28,593 nt of DNA from an uncultured Erysipelotrichaceae bacterium (GCA_900319505.1 ONOV01000022.1:1-28593), one strand, 5' to 3'. Positions 8,045 through 16,864 are shown, counted from the first letter of the stretch. The notes: a model not told the origin generated them from the letters alone. Translations and numbers: made by a program.

Positions 8045-8053
8045 ATTATAACA
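8045..8053 (-). promoter_or_regulatory. Extended -10 promoter of the membrane protein/arsR operon
   Basis: Read leftward, TGT-TATAAT at 8053-8045. The predicted start of transcription is near 8038, about 3 bases from the ATG. An inverted repeat AGCAG-n6-CTGCT (8060-8075) lies between this promoter and the divergent tgt promoter and could be an operator. Confidence 0.5.
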
Positions 8054-8071
8054 CGAAGAAGCAGTGCATTC

Positions 8072-8080
8072 TGCTATACT
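8072..8080 (+). promoter_or_regulatory. Extended -10 promoter of tgt-queA-queH
   Basis: TGC-TATACT at 8072-8080. Transcription should start near 8087, only about 17 bases before the tgt ATG. That leaves no room for a preQ1 riboswitch. Confidence 0.55.
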
Positions 8081-8091
8081 ATACAGGTTGA

Positions 8092-9237
<1,146 letters not shown>

Positions 9238-9238
9238 T

Positions 9239-10294
9239 ATGGCATTGGATCTGAACAATCTGAAAACAAGCGATTTTGATTATGATCTTCCCAAGGAACT
9301 CATTGCGCAGACACCGCTGAAGGACCGCAAGAGCTCCCGCATGATGGTTGTGCATATGGAATCGGGAAGACTGGAAGACAGACATTTCTATGACATTGTG
9401 GATTATTTCCATGCGGGAGATGTACTGGTCAGAAACAATACGCGGGTGATTCCGGCAAGACTTTATGGGACAAAAGAGGAGACCGGAGCGCATGTGGAAG
9501 TACTGTTATTAAGACAGCTGGAAGATGACAACTGGGAGTGTCTGGTCGGCAATGCCCATGTCGTCAGGCTCGGCACGGTTGTCAGTTTCCATGACGGCCG
9601 GCTCAAGGCACAGTGCATTGAGGTCGGCGACCGCGGCATCCGCAGATTCCATATGATCTATCAGGGCATCTTCAATGAAATTCTCGATCAGCTGGGTGAA
9701 GTTCCCCTGCCTCCGTATATTCATGAAAAGCTGAATGATCCGGAACGTTATCAGACCGTCTATTCCAAGGTGGAAGGCAGTGCGGCTGCCCCTACCGCCG
9801 GCCTGCACTTCACGCCGGAAGTCTTTGAAAAGCTGAGAGCCAAAGGCGTCACCATCGTTGATGTTACCCTGCATGTTGGGCTTGGTACATTCCGGCCGAT
9901 GGATACGGAAAACGTCAAAGACCATGATATGCATGCGGAAGTCTGCTACATGAGTGAAGAAGCAGCTGAAACACTGAACCGTGCCAAGGCGGAAGGCAGA
10001 CGCATCATCGCCATCGGCACCACATCCGTGCGTACGCTGGAATCCGTCTGGAACAAGTATGGAAAGTTCGCCCCCTGCACCCTGGAGACAAAACTGTTCA
10101 TCTATCCGGGCTATACGTACCATACCATCGACGGCATGCTGACAAACTTCCATCTGCCCAAGTCCACGCTGATCATGATGATCTGTGCTCTGGCCGGCTA
10201 TGATCTTGTCATGAAGGCATACAGGCATGCCGTGGAAGAGAAATACAGATTCTTCTCCTTCGGCGACTGCATGTTCCTGACCCATGAAGACTGA
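9239..10294 (+). CDS. queA: S-adenosylmethionine:tRNA ribosyltransferase-isomerase
   Basis: A 351-residue enzyme that transfers the ribosyl part of SAM to preQ1 in tRNA, giving epoxyqueuosine. Family signatures include FDYDLPKELIAQ near the N-terminus, RNNTRVIPARL, AAPTAGLHFT, TLHVGLGTF and GTTSVRTLES. I start it at the ATG at 9239, preceded by GAGGG with 7-nt spacing; an upstream in-frame ATG at 9218 lies inside tgt and has no clear binding site. The gene overlaps queH by 11 bases. Confidence 0.96.
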   Translation: MALDLNNLKTSDFDYDLPKELIAQTPLKDRKSSRMMVVHMESGRLEDRHFYDIVDYFHAGDVLVRNNTRVIPARLYGTKEETGAHVEVLLLRQLEDDNWECLVGNAHVVRLGTVVSFHDGRLKAQCIEVGDRGIRRFHMIYQGIFNEILDQLGEVPLPPYIHEKLNDPERYQTVYSKVEGSAAAPTAGLHFTPEVFEKLRAKGVTIVDVTLHVGLGTFRPMDTENVKDHDMHAEVCYMSEEAAETLNRAKAEGRRIIAIGTTSVRTLESVWNKYGKFAPCTLETKLFIYPGYTYHTIDGMLTNFHLPKSTLIMMICALAGYDLVMKAYRHAVEEKYRFFSFGDCMFLTHED

Positions 10295-10997
10295 AGAAAT
10301 CGAGGAATATAAAGCGTATCTTTCTTCCCGCCACAGTGCAGAGAAGAAAAACTACTACCAGTTTTCTTTAAAGGAGCTGGAAGACATCCGTCAAAGCGGC
10401 ACAAAGCCGAAGCTTCTTCTGCATGCCTGCTGCGGTCCCTGTGCCGGCTGGCCGCTGGAATTTCTGCATGATGCCTTTGCCATCACCATTCTCTACAACA
10501 ACTCCAACATCTATCCCGAAAAGGAATACACGAGAAGAAAAGATGAGCTGCTGAAGCTGCTGCATCTATTGGGATATGATGATGTCAATGTCATCATTCC
10601 TCCTTATGACAATGCCGCTTATACAAGAGATGTGCTGTCAGACAGAGGGGATGATCCGGAAGGCTGGAAGCGCTGCTTCCATTGTTATGAGGTGCGGATG
10701 GAAGAAGGATTTGCATATGCGGAAAAGAATGGCTTTGACTGGTTTACAACTGTCATGACCATCTCCCGTCAGAAAGATTCCCAAATACTCAATGCCATCG
10801 GGGCAAAGCTGGCTGAAAAACATCCTTCTGTACATTATTTCTATTCTGACTTCAAAAAAGCCGGCGGACAGAACCGCCGGGATGAAATTGTCCGTGAATA
10901 TGATCTGTACCACCAGGATTACTGCGGATGCGTTTATTCTTATACCGAAAGACAGAAACAGCTGAATGAAAAGGCGGCAGAGCATCAGGATCACTGA
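10284..10997 (+). CDS. queH: Epoxyqueuosine reductase QueH
   Basis: A 237-residue protein of the DUF208/QueH family, which reduces epoxyqueuosine in tRNA to queuosine and replaces the cobalamin enzyme QueG. It has the HACCGPC motif (Cys49, Cys50, Cys53) near the start, and the C-terminal Cys pair in DYCGC (Cys214, Cys216), which with the first cluster binds iron. It is the last gene of the tgt-queA-queH block. Its start overlaps queA, and its stop codon lies inside the terminator hairpin. Confidence 0.93.
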   Translation: MKTEEIEEYKAYLSSRHSAEKKNYYQFSLKELEDIRQSGTKPKLLLHACCGPCAGWPLEFLHDAFAITILYNNSNIYPEKEYTRRKDELLKLLHLLGYDDVNVIIPPYDNAAYTRDVLSDRGDDPEGWKRCFHCYEVRMEEGFAYAEKNGFDWFTTVMTISRQKDSQILNAIGAKLAEKHPSVHYFYSDFKKAGGQNRRDEIVREYDLYHQDYCGCVYSYTERQKQLNEKAAEHQDH

Positions 10998-11011
10998 TGT
11001 CTGCCGCTTTT
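10974..11011 (+). terminator. Terminator overlapping the queH stop codon
   Basis: The stem GCGGCAGA (10974-10981) with TCTGCCGC (11000-11007) continues, after a one-base bulge, into CATCAG/CTGATG. A T-rich tail follows. On the minus strand a TTTT run also follows the stem, so it can serve the convergent gene too. Confidence 0.85.
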
Positions 11012-11012
11012 A

Positions 11013-11333
11013 TTATTCTTCTGTTCCTTTCTGATCGAGCAGTGCAAGCTTCTCATTGAGCAGCTGAATCAGCTTCTTCTTCGCATCAATCAGCTTCAGA
11101 AGATCATCCACATTGCCCATCTCGCCGCCGCTTGACTTTGCATTGTAATATGCTTCACCAAGCCTTGCATATGTCTTTGTGATATCTCTTTCATTCTGGC
11201 CGATTTCACTCTTCAGCTTCATCTTCTGCGAGCCGAGATCCACCATGTCCTTCACATTCTTCATATGCTGGTTCAGCGTCTTTGACATACTGTCGACAAA
11301 ACTGTTGAAATCATTATTGTTGTTTTCACTCAT
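11013..11333 (-). CDS. Small coiled-coil protein
   Basis: A 106-residue hydrophilic protein with an Asn-rich start and two predicted helical stretches (about 15-60 and 72-103), rich in Leu, Lys and Glu and probably forming coiled coils. There is no signal peptide and no zinc-ribbon cysteine. Function unknown; it resembles small helical proteins that sit next to regulators in Bacillota. AAAGGA precedes the ATG, which overlaps the end of the TetR gene by 8 bases. The pair is therefore coexpressed and may be linked in function. Confidence 0.65.
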   Translation of the reverse strand: MSENNNNDFNSFVDSMSKTLNQHMKNVKDMVDLGSQKMKLKSEIGQNERDITKTYARLGEAYYNAKSSGGEMGNVDDLLKLIDAKKKLIQLLNEKLALLDQKGTEE

Positions 11334-11904
11334 CTTTTCTATCCTTTCCGGGACCTTCCAGAAGATCCCTGATCATCTGACTGATCACATCCGCGTCTTC
11401 TCTGCCTCTTGCCACAAGATAGGCAATGCCGCCGGTGATCAGATCCGCATAATAGTCCACATGGTCAATGTGTATCTTTCCTGCCTTCTTTCCTTCTTCC
11501 AGCAGTTTCTCAAAACTTCTGCCGGCTTCTTCCCTGGCCTGTTTCAGAGCCTTGAAGGTCAAAGCAGAAAGATCCACATTTTCATTCTCTCCCTTCAGGT
11601 TTTCTTTCATCTGTTCAAAGGAGCGGACACAGCTGTTTACAAAGTATTTCAGCTTTTCATCCCAGTCAGTGCTTTTCTCCGGCTGCGATATGGAACGGCT
11701 GAAAGCTTCATTGTAGCGTTCACTGATGGCATCAATGACATCGTCCTTGGATCTGAAATAATAGTAGAACAGGCCTTTGGCCACATCCACTTCCTTGACG
11801 ATATTATTAACAGTGGTATCGACGATGCCGTTCTTCTTGAACAGTTTTTCCGCCGCATCCATGAACTCCTGTCTTCTTTCATCACTTGCTTTGGTCTGCC
11901 GCAT
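11326..11904 (-). CDS. TetR/AcrR-family transcriptional repressor
   Basis: A protein of about 192 residues. The N-terminal helix-turn-helix is clear: AAEKLFKKNGIVDTTVNNIVKEVDVAKGLFYYYFRSKDD is read as two pieces, the scaffold (about 16-35) and the recognition helix with FYYYF (about 42-52). The C-terminal ligand-binding domain is not specific enough to name a ligand. I start it at the ATG at 11904, which has AGGAGG 5-6 nt upstream. A palindrome within its own promoter indicates self-repression. The coiled-coil gene follows with an 8-base overlap, and rlmA diverges from it. Confidence 0.85.
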   Translation of the reverse strand: MRQTKASDERRQEFMDAAEKLFKKNGIVDTTVNNIVKEVDVAKGLFYYYFRSKDDVIDAISERYNEAFSRSISQPEKSTDWDEKLKYFVNSCVRSFEQMKENLKGENENVDLSALTFKALKQAREEAGRSFEKLLEEGKKAGKIHIDHVDYYADLITGGIAYLVARGREDADVISQMIRDLLEGPGKDRKDE

Positions 11905-11921
11905 AGCTGCCTCCTGTCTTA

Positions 11922-11950
11922 GATATAGCATATGACTGACCGACAGTCAA
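11922..11950 (-). promoter_or_regulatory. TetR-gene promoter with embedded operator
   Basis: Read leftward, TTGACT (11950-11945), a 17-bp spacer, and TGC-TATATC with the -10 at 11927-11922. The perfect palindrome TGACTG-n5-CAGTCA (11933-11949) overlaps the -35 and the spacer, the usual place for a TetR-type self-repression operator. Confidence 0.7.
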
Positions 11951-11964
11951 CTGAACATACCCTC

Positions 11965-11993
11965 TTGATTTCTTCCGCCTTCTTCGCTAATTT
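11965..11993 (+). promoter_or_regulatory. Promoter of rlmA giving a leaderless message
   Basis: TTGATT (11965-11970), a 17-bp spacer and TAATTT (11988-11993). Counting from the -10 places the start of transcription at about 12000, the A of the rlmA ATG. Confidence 0.5.
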
Positions 11994-11999
11994 AAAAAT

Positions 12000-12776
12000 A
12001 TGAATATTCTTTGTCCAGTCTGCCGGGAACCCCTTCGGATCAGCCCGCATGCGGCTGTCTGCCGCAATCATCATTCCTTTGACATAGCCCGCAGCGGCTA
12101 TCTCAACCTTTACCGCTCCAATAAGAGCGGACATGGCGATAATAAGGAAATGATCAGAGCCAGAAGCACTTTTCTGGAAAGCGGCTCGTATGCGTTCCTG
12201 GCTGAACGATTAACACAGATCATGAAAGAAGAAGATCCTGACAGTGTCGCTGATCTTGCCTGCGGAGAAGGTTATTACACAAGACGTCTGCCGGGAAGTG
12301 AAAAATACGGCATTGATCTTTCCAAGGATGCCCTTGCCCATGCGGCAAAAAGAGATCCGGGCACCAGATATCTGCTGGCCTCCATCTTTGATGTGCCGCT
12401 GCGCAGTGAATGCGCGGATATCATCCTGACGTGCTTTGCTCCGCTGGCAGACAGAGAAGTCATTCGTCTATTGAAACCGGGCGGTCATTTCATCTTCGTC
12501 TCTCCCGGACCGGATCATCTTTATGAGATGAAACAGGTGCTGTATGAAAACCCCTACCGCAATGAGAAGAAGAAAATTGAAAACTTCCTGCCGCTGGTCC
12601 ATGAAGAAACCATCACAGCAGAATTCACCCCTGATCACGACACCCTTGAAGCCCTCTTCAATATGACACCCTATGCCTATAAAACCGGAATTGAAGGCAT
12701 GAAGAGACTGTCTGAGACAGATCAGCTGACATTAACTGCTCAGTTCTGGATCCGCATTTTTAAAAAGACTTACTGA
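12000..12776 (+). CDS. rlmA: 23S rRNA (guanine-N1)-methyltransferase, RlmA-like
   Basis: A 258-residue protein with the RlmA layout: an N-terminal zinc finger (Cys5, Cys8, Cys21, His25), the RSGYLNL segment, and a class I methyltransferase domain with the SAM loop DLACGEG (85-91). RlmA I/II methylate G745 or G748 in helix 35 of 23S rRNA, near the peptide exit tunnel; in Gram-positives the G748 enzyme affects macrolide binding. Which base is modified here cannot be read off. There is no ribosome binding site upstream, and the promoter predicts a leaderless transcript. The zinc finger near the N-terminus supports this start. Confidence 0.88.
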   Translation: MNILCPVCREPLRISPHAAVCRNHHSFDIARSGYLNLYRSNKSGHGDNKEMIRARSTFLESGSYAFLAERLTQIMKEEDPDSVADLACGEGYYTRRLPGSEKYGIDLSKDALAHAAKRDPGTRYLLASIFDVPLRSECADIILTCFAPLADREVIRLLKPGGHFIFVSPGPDHLYEMKQVLYENPYRNEKKKIENFLPLVHEETITAEFTPDHDTLEALFNMTPYAYKTGIEGMKRLSETDQLTLTAQFWIRIFKKTY

Positions 12777-12797
12777 AGCAGATGAAGCTGCTTTTCA
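12776..12797 (+). terminator. Weak terminator after rlmA
   Basis: AAGCAG with CTGCTT forms a short 6-bp stem around an ATGAAG-like loop, followed by TTTCATTT. It starts at the rlmA stop codon. Confidence 0.5.
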
Positions 12798-12805
12798 TTT
12801 GATGC

Positions 12806-12842
12806 GAAAAGGACCGGAATACAATCCATGTATTCCGGTCCT
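12806..12842 (-). terminator. Terminator of the hsp20 gene
   Basis: A perfect 14-bp stem (12810-12823 with 12829-12842) closes a 5-base loop and, read leftward, is followed by a TTTT run (12810-12807). It lies downstream of hsp20. Confidence 0.75.
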
Positions 12843-12909
12843 GTATCTCACCTTTACCTGACGTAAAGTTCAAATTTCATCATGCGCTGATGTGTGGCTG
12901 TTGGAAATA

Positions 12910-13311
12910 TCAGTCAATATTAATGAATTTCTTTGTTTCTGCTTCCTTCTTCTCTGCGGTCGGGAAGGTTACTTTCAGAACACCATCCTCATAGGATGCA
13001 TGCAGATCTGTATCTCTTAATGTTTCACCGACATAGAAGCTTCTGGAAACAGCACCGTTCAGTCTTTCAGAACGGACAATTTCACCCTTCGCATCTTTCT
13101 CTTCCTGGGTTTCCGTATGGTTTGCACTGATCTTCAGCACACCATTGTAAAGAGAGAGTCTGATATCGGATTTCTGATAGCCCGGCAGCTCAACGCACAT
13201 TGTATATGTGCCGTCTTTCTTATAGACATCCGTTCTCATCACACTGCCTCTGTCACCGAATGCATCATTGAAGAAGTCATCGAATAAAGTTCTTTCAGGT
13301 ACGTATCTCAT
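12910..13311 (-). CDS. hsp20: Hsp20/alpha-crystallin small heat-shock protein
   Basis: A 133-residue holdase chaperone that binds unfolding proteins in the cytosol as an oligomer. The alpha-crystallin domain covers about residues 24-118, with VELPGY and the conserved DGVLKVTFP near its end. The N-terminal arm starts with a DDFFND segment, and the C-terminal tail is short. AAGGAGG precedes the ATG by about 8 nt. The promoter region has a near-perfect CIRCE element, so the gene should be repressed by HrcA and induced by heat. Confidence 0.93.
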   Translation of the reverse strand: MRYVPERTLFDDFFNDAFGDRGSVMRTDVYKKDGTYTMCVELPGYQKSDIRLSLYNGVLKISANHTETQEEKDAKGEIVRSERLNGAVSRSFYVGETLRDTDLHASYEDGVLKVTFPTAEKKEAETKKFINID

Positions 13312-13343
13312 AGGTTCCTGCCTCCTTATTTCTTACACCTCAT

Positions 13344-13371
13344 ATGATAATCAAAAAATTAGCACTGTCAA
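13344..13371 (-). promoter_or_regulatory. hsp20 promoter
   Basis: Read leftward, TTGACA (13371-13366), a 16-bp spacer and TATCAT (13349-13344). The -35 lies inside the CIRCE element, so bound HrcA would block RNA polymerase. Confidence 0.7.
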
Positions 13372-13385
13372 TAGTTGAGTGCTAA
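13359..13385 (-). promoter_or_regulatory. CIRCE operator (HrcA-binding site)
   Basis: TTAGCACTG-n9-GAGTGCTAA matches the consensus TTAGCACTC-n9-GAGTGCTAA at 17 of 18 arm positions. It covers the -35 of hsp20. Confidence 0.93.
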
Positions 13386-13447
13386 TTTTTTGATTCTTTT
13401 ATAACTTCTTTATTTATCAGTATATTTCAATATTCCAGATATCCGGT

Positions 13448-13474
13448 TTAGCACGTCATTAAGATCAGTGCTAA
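13448..13474 (-). promoter_or_regulatory. Second, degenerate CIRCE-like site overlapping the tdk stop
   Basis: TTAGCAC-n13-GTGCTAA keeps the outer seven bases of each CIRCE arm at the correct overall length of 27 bp; the inner two of each arm differ. It lies 89 bp upstream of the first element, and the tdk stop codon is inside its right arm. Confidence 0.55.
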
Positions 13475-14052
13475 TTTCTCTTTTCATCATCTGCACTCAG
13501 TTTGCCTTCCAGGAAATGCTTGCGGCATAGGGCAATGTATTCATCATTTGCCCCCAGCATGATCTGTTCACCGGTACGGACAATGCCGTTCCTGTTATAG
13601 CGCGCATTGCAGATGGCTTTCTTCCCGCACCAGCATACGGTCTTGATCTCTTTGATTTCATCCGCAATGGCCAGCAGTCTGGCGCTGCCTTCAAACAGGT
13701 TCAGCTGAAAGTCTGTCCTGAGGCCATAACACATGACCGGCACATTGAGTTCATCCACAATACGGGCCAGAAAATCAATCTGTTCCTTTCTGGCAAACTG
13801 TATCTCATCCACAATTACCGCATCATACTTCTGAATTTCTTCATCCGGCATGGCACAGATATCACTTAACAGAACACATTCCCTCTCCAGGCCGATCCGG
13901 GAGCGGATCGTATGTACTCCGTCTCTTGTATCAAGATTTGTCTTGGCTAAAAGAACTTTCTGTCCTCTTTCCCGGTAGTTGTATTCCGCCATCAGCGCAT
14001 TGGCTGATTTGGAGCTTCCCATCGCTCCATAATAAAAGTAAAGCTTGGCCAT
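13471..14052 (-). CDS. tdk: Thymidine kinase (type II)
   Basis: A 193-residue salvage enzyme that phosphorylates thymidine to dTMP with ATP. It shows the P-loop GAMGSSKS (9-16), the DEIQF motif with catalytic Glu83, and the structural zinc ligands Cys140, Cys142, Cys176 and His179. Length is normal. It is the last gene of a leftward operon; its ATG directly follows the end of the frameshifted membrane-protein gene, with one shared base. Confidence 0.94.
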   Translation of the reverse strand: MAKLYFYYGAMGSSKSANALMAEYNYRERGQKVLLAKTNLDTRDGVHTIRSRIGLERECVLLSDICAMPDEEIQKYDAVIVDEIQFARKEQIDFLARIVDELNVPVMCYGLRTDFQLNLFEGSARLLAIADEIKEIKTVCWCGKKAICNARYNRNGIVRTGEQIMLGANDEYIALCRKHFLEGKLSADDEKRN

Positions 14053-14568
14053 TATTTCTCCTTTTTCTTTTTCTGTATGGTCTTTACATCCGGCAGGTAT
14101 TTCTTCAGCGCAAAGTAGGCAGATTCCATCTCTTCTACATCTTCCCTGCAGCCAAGACCATAGAATGTTCTGCCGCTGTATGCTGTTACCAGCAGCCGTT
14201 TCTGACCGATGGCATAAAAGACTGCTTTACGGTATCTATCCGTTTCACTTTCCGCCATAGCAGCATAGACAACTCTGCCGAGGCTGATCTCTTTTCCATC
14301 TTTATACACGATCATCTCATCTTTATTGATTTCCGTCTCATACGCATGATACATCCTTCGCCGCATCAGCACATGATACCCAAGTGCTATGGCAAGCCCC
14401 CCAAGAGCGATGAAAAACGGCTGTCAGTCCATTGACATGCATGGTCGGAAACAGAAAGTAAAGAAGCGTAAAAAGCAGGGCTGCCGCGATGGCAAAGACA
14501 ACCGGCGTTCCCAGCCACAGGAACAGATAGCCGGCTCTGGTATAGGCATGAAATGAAAATCTTTTCAT
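14052..14568 (-). pseudogene. Two-TM membrane protein, interrupted by a frameshift
   Basis: The first part (from the ATG at 14568, preceded by GGAG) encodes one membrane segment (about residues 13-40). Its frame then loses sense and stops. A second frame, open to 14052, encodes what looks like the second membrane helix (ALGGLAIALGYHVL) followed by a basic stretch and a cytosolic domain with a lysine-rich C-terminus. Removing one base in the five-A run at 14413-14417 joins the two into one protein of about 171 residues. Family unknown. Its ATG overlaps the thioredoxin stop codon, and its end touches tdk. A real mutation and a sequencing error are both possible. Confidence 0.65.
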
Positions 14569-14885
14569 ACGACTGACTCCAGAAGATCACACATCTGCTT
14601 TATTCTTTCCGCCGACTGAAACCCGGCTGTATGGTCCAGTATCCTGCCATGATACATGGCAAAGACTGCCGGCAGATGCGACACATGCATGAGCGTATTG
14701 ATTTCTGTTTCCTGGTCCGCATTGATCTCAAGAAAAGAAAGATTCTCATAAGCCTCTTCACAGACTGTGAGAATGGCTTTTTCCGGACCGCATCCAGTAC
14801 ACCAGGCACTGGAAAACAGCAGTACAACCGGCTTTTTGGCATCTAAAGCTTCTTCTTTGAATGACAGCAGAGTGATCTTCTTCAT
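14565..14885 (-). CDS. Thioredoxin-like protein
   Basis: A 106-residue single-domain protein with a redox-active WCTGC motif (Cys29, Cys32) in place of the usual WCGPC, followed by a GPEK turn, and a cis-proline in HLPAVFAM (around residue 72). It lacks a signal peptide, so it acts in the cytosol, in thiol-disulfide exchange. It is the first gene of the operon with the broken membrane protein and tdk. GAGGAG precedes the ATG, and an extended -10 lies 19-27 bases upstream. Confidence 0.85.
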   Translation of the reverse strand: MKKITLLSFKEEALDAKKPVVLLFSSAWCTGCGPEKAILTVCEEAYENLSFLEINADQETEINTLMHVSHLPAVFAMYHGRILDHTAGFQSAERIKQMCDLLESVV

Positions 14886-14903
14886 GAGCTCCTCACGGGT
14901 TTT

Positions 14904-14912
14904 ATCATACCA
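14904..14912 (-). promoter_or_regulatory. Extended -10 promoter of the thioredoxin-tdk operon
   Basis: Read leftward, TGG-TATGAT at 14912-14904. The -35 region is poor, as expected for an extended -10 promoter. Transcription should start near 14897. Confidence 0.5.
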
Positions 14913-14989
14913 CGATTCTGCCCTTTCCTTTATATTCCACAGGAAACGTGTATGAAGTATTCTTAAGATCCTCCTGTGTCATATTTCCG

Positions 14990-14995
14990 TATAAT
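14990..14995 (+). promoter_or_regulatory. -10 element of the ABC export operon
   Basis: A perfect TATAAT 20 bases before the first ATG, without a good -35 at normal spacing. The missing -35 could mean that the promoter needs an activator. Confidence 0.4.
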
Positions 14996-15014
14996 ATCTG
15001 TGAGGTAAAAGATT

Positions 15015-16178
15015 ATGAAGAAAAAAGCAAAAGCAGTCACAGCATCGCTGATCGCAGCCGCTGCTGCGGTCGGCGGTGTGATGATCCATCACGTTCGTCA
15101 AGGGGCATCTGTGAATGAGAATACCGTCTATGTTACAAAGGTATCCGAAATTACCGGTACCGCGGCAAATGAGGTCAGCCGTCTTTCCGGGGTTGTGCAG
15201 GCTCAGTCCACTGCCGACTTCACCAAGGCAGATGACAAGACCATCGTCTCCATCAATGTCCAGGCAGGCCAGACCGTCCATAAGGATGATGTGCTGTTCA
15301 CCTATGATACCAGTGAAGCATCCAGGAACATTGCCAGTACCAATCTGGATATTGAACAATTGAACAGTGATATCAGCGCCCTGAATGATCAGATCGCTGA
15401 ACTCAACAGCCAGCTGGCTTCTGCCACAGGTGATGACAGGCTCAATTACACAACGGAAATCCAGTCCAAGCAGAGCGAGATCCGTTCCGATCAGTATGAT
15501 ATTGAATCCAAGAAGAACGATATAGCCAATTACCAGAAGGAAATCGACAGTGCTTCCGTGAAGAGCACCGTTGACGGTACGGTCAAGGCCGTTAATCCTG
15601 ACGGCGGTACAGATACCGGCGGCAATACCATCCCGATCGTCTCCATTACGGAAAGCGGTGATCTCAAGGTCAAAGGCATGCTGGATGAAGTCTCTGTCGG
15701 CACCATCACCAGCGGTCAGAGCGTGATTATCCGGGCCCGCAATGATGAAAGCAGAACCTGGTCCGGCACTGTATCCCAGGTAGATGCCGAGCCTTCTGCT
15801 ACTGCCAGTACAGATGGTACCGACACGTCCAATCAAGCTTCAAAATATCCGTTCTATGTTTCCCTGTCTTCCTCCGAAGGCCTGATGCTCGGCCAGCATG
15901 TCTATATTGAACCGGATGTCGGTCAGACCGCGCAGAAGGACGGCATCTGGCTGGATTCTTCCTACCTTGTTACAGAAGATGGTAAAACGTATGTCTGGGT
16001 CAGCGTAAACAATAAACTGCATAAGACTGAAGTCACCACAGGCAAAAAGGATGAGGATCAGGGCACGGTACAGATCAAAGACGGTTTATCTGAAAAGGAT
16101 GCCATTGCCTGGCCGGATGATACCTGTAAAGAAGGTGCCGCAGCTCAGGAAACAGCCGGCGTCGGGAGTGCATCATGA
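15015..16178 (+). CDS. ABC exporter adaptor subunit 1 (MacA/HlyD-like)
   Basis: A 387-residue membrane-fusion protein. One N-terminal membrane segment (about 9-25) anchors it, with the rest outside the cell. It has the split lipoyl domain (about 57-100 and 181-200), a coiled-coil hairpin (about 102-178), and a beta-barrel with a C-terminal domain (about 200-370). In MacAB-like systems this subunit links the permease to substrate and stimulates the ATPase. The ATPase gene overlaps its end by 4 bases. GAGG lies about 9 nt before the ATG. A second, different adaptor is encoded two genes downstream. Confidence 0.85.
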   Translation: MKKKAKAVTASLIAAAAAVGGVMIHHVRQGASVNENTVYVTKVSEITGTAANEVSRLSGVVQAQSTADFTKADDKTIVSINVQAGQTVHKDDVLFTYDTSEASRNIASTNLDIEQLNSDISALNDQIAELNSQLASATGDDRLNYTTEIQSKQSEIRSDQYDIESKKNDIANYQKEIDSASVKSTVDGTVKAVNPDGGTDTGGNTIPIVSITESGDLKVKGMLDEVSVGTITSGQSVIIRARNDESRTWSGTVSQVDAEPSATASTDGTDTSNQASKYPFYVSLSSSEGLMLGQHVYIEPDVGQTAQKDGIWLDSSYLVTEDGKTYVWVSVNNKLHKTEVTTGKKDEDQGTVQIKDGLSEKDAIAWPDDTCKEGAAAQETAGVGSAS

Positions 16179-16864
16179 TACTGGAACTGAAGGACATCTG
16201 TAAGAGCTATGGTTCGGACGATATGAAGGTGCCGGTATTGAAGAATGTTTCCCTGTCCGTAGAGAAAGGCGACTACATTGCCATCATGGGACCTTCCGGT
16301 TCCGGCAAGAGCACCACAATGAATATCATCGGCTGTCTTGACCGGTTTGATTCCGGTACATATCTGCTGGATGGCGAAGATGTATCAAAAATGAATGATG
16401 ATGCCTTGAGTGATGTCAGACTCAATAAAATCGGTTTTGTGTTTCAGACGTTCAACCTTCTGCCCGGTGAGACGGCGCTGGAGAATGTAGCGCTGCCGCT
16501 GATCTATGCGGGTGTGCCAAAGGCCGAAAGAGAAGAAAGAGCCCGTCAGGGACTGGAAGCCGTGGGTCTTGCCGACCGCACTTCCTTCCGCCCTTCTCAG
16601 CTTTCCGGCGGCCAGAAACAGCGGGTTGCCATCGCCCGGGCCATGATCAACCACCCGCGTATTCTTCTGGCGGATGAACCTACCGGCGCCCTTGATCAGG
16701 CCAGCGGAAAGCAGGTCATGAAACTGTTCCGCCAGCTCAACAAGGAACAGGGGGTCACTATTGTCATGATCACCCATGACGCCTCGGTTGCGGCCAATGC
16801 GGATCAGACACTCCACATCATCGATGGTGAAATCATCGAAAACAGAAAAGGAGGCGCACAATGA
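16175..16864 (+). CDS. MacB/LolD-type ABC transporter ATPase
   Basis: A 229-residue nucleotide-binding subunit that powers the exporter from the cytosol. Walker [10 protein letters not shown] (39-47), Q-loop Gln91, signature LSGGQ (143-147), Walker B with ILLADEP (163-169) and the switch His201 are all present. The type is that of the LolD/FtsE/MacB ATPases, which work with FtsX-like permeases. It overlaps both adaptors by 4 bases, so the operon is translationally coupled. Confidence 0.95.
   Translation: MILELKDICKSYGSDDMKVPVLKNVSLSVEKGDYIAIMGPSGSGKSTTMNIIGCLDRFDSGTYLLDGEDVSKMNDDALSDVRLNKIGFVFQTFNLLPGETALENVALPLIYAGVPKAEREERARQGLEAVGLADRTSFRPSQLSGGQKQRVAIARAMINHPRILLADEPTGALDQASGKQVMKLFRQLNKEQGVTIVMITHDASVAANADQTLHIIDGEIIENRKGGAQ

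Noticed and set aside
9509..10285. Minus-strand frame of 258 codons opposite queA
   Set aside because: It is antisense to queA, with low-complexity His/Asp/Gln-rich content and no motifs.
13448..13474. The distal CIRCE-like hairpin as the tdk terminator
   Set aside because: Read leftward it is not followed by a T-run, so termination there is unlikely.
14979..15836. Minus-strand frame of 285 codons opposite the first adaptor
   Set aside because: It is antisense to a well-supported gene and has no recognisable domain.
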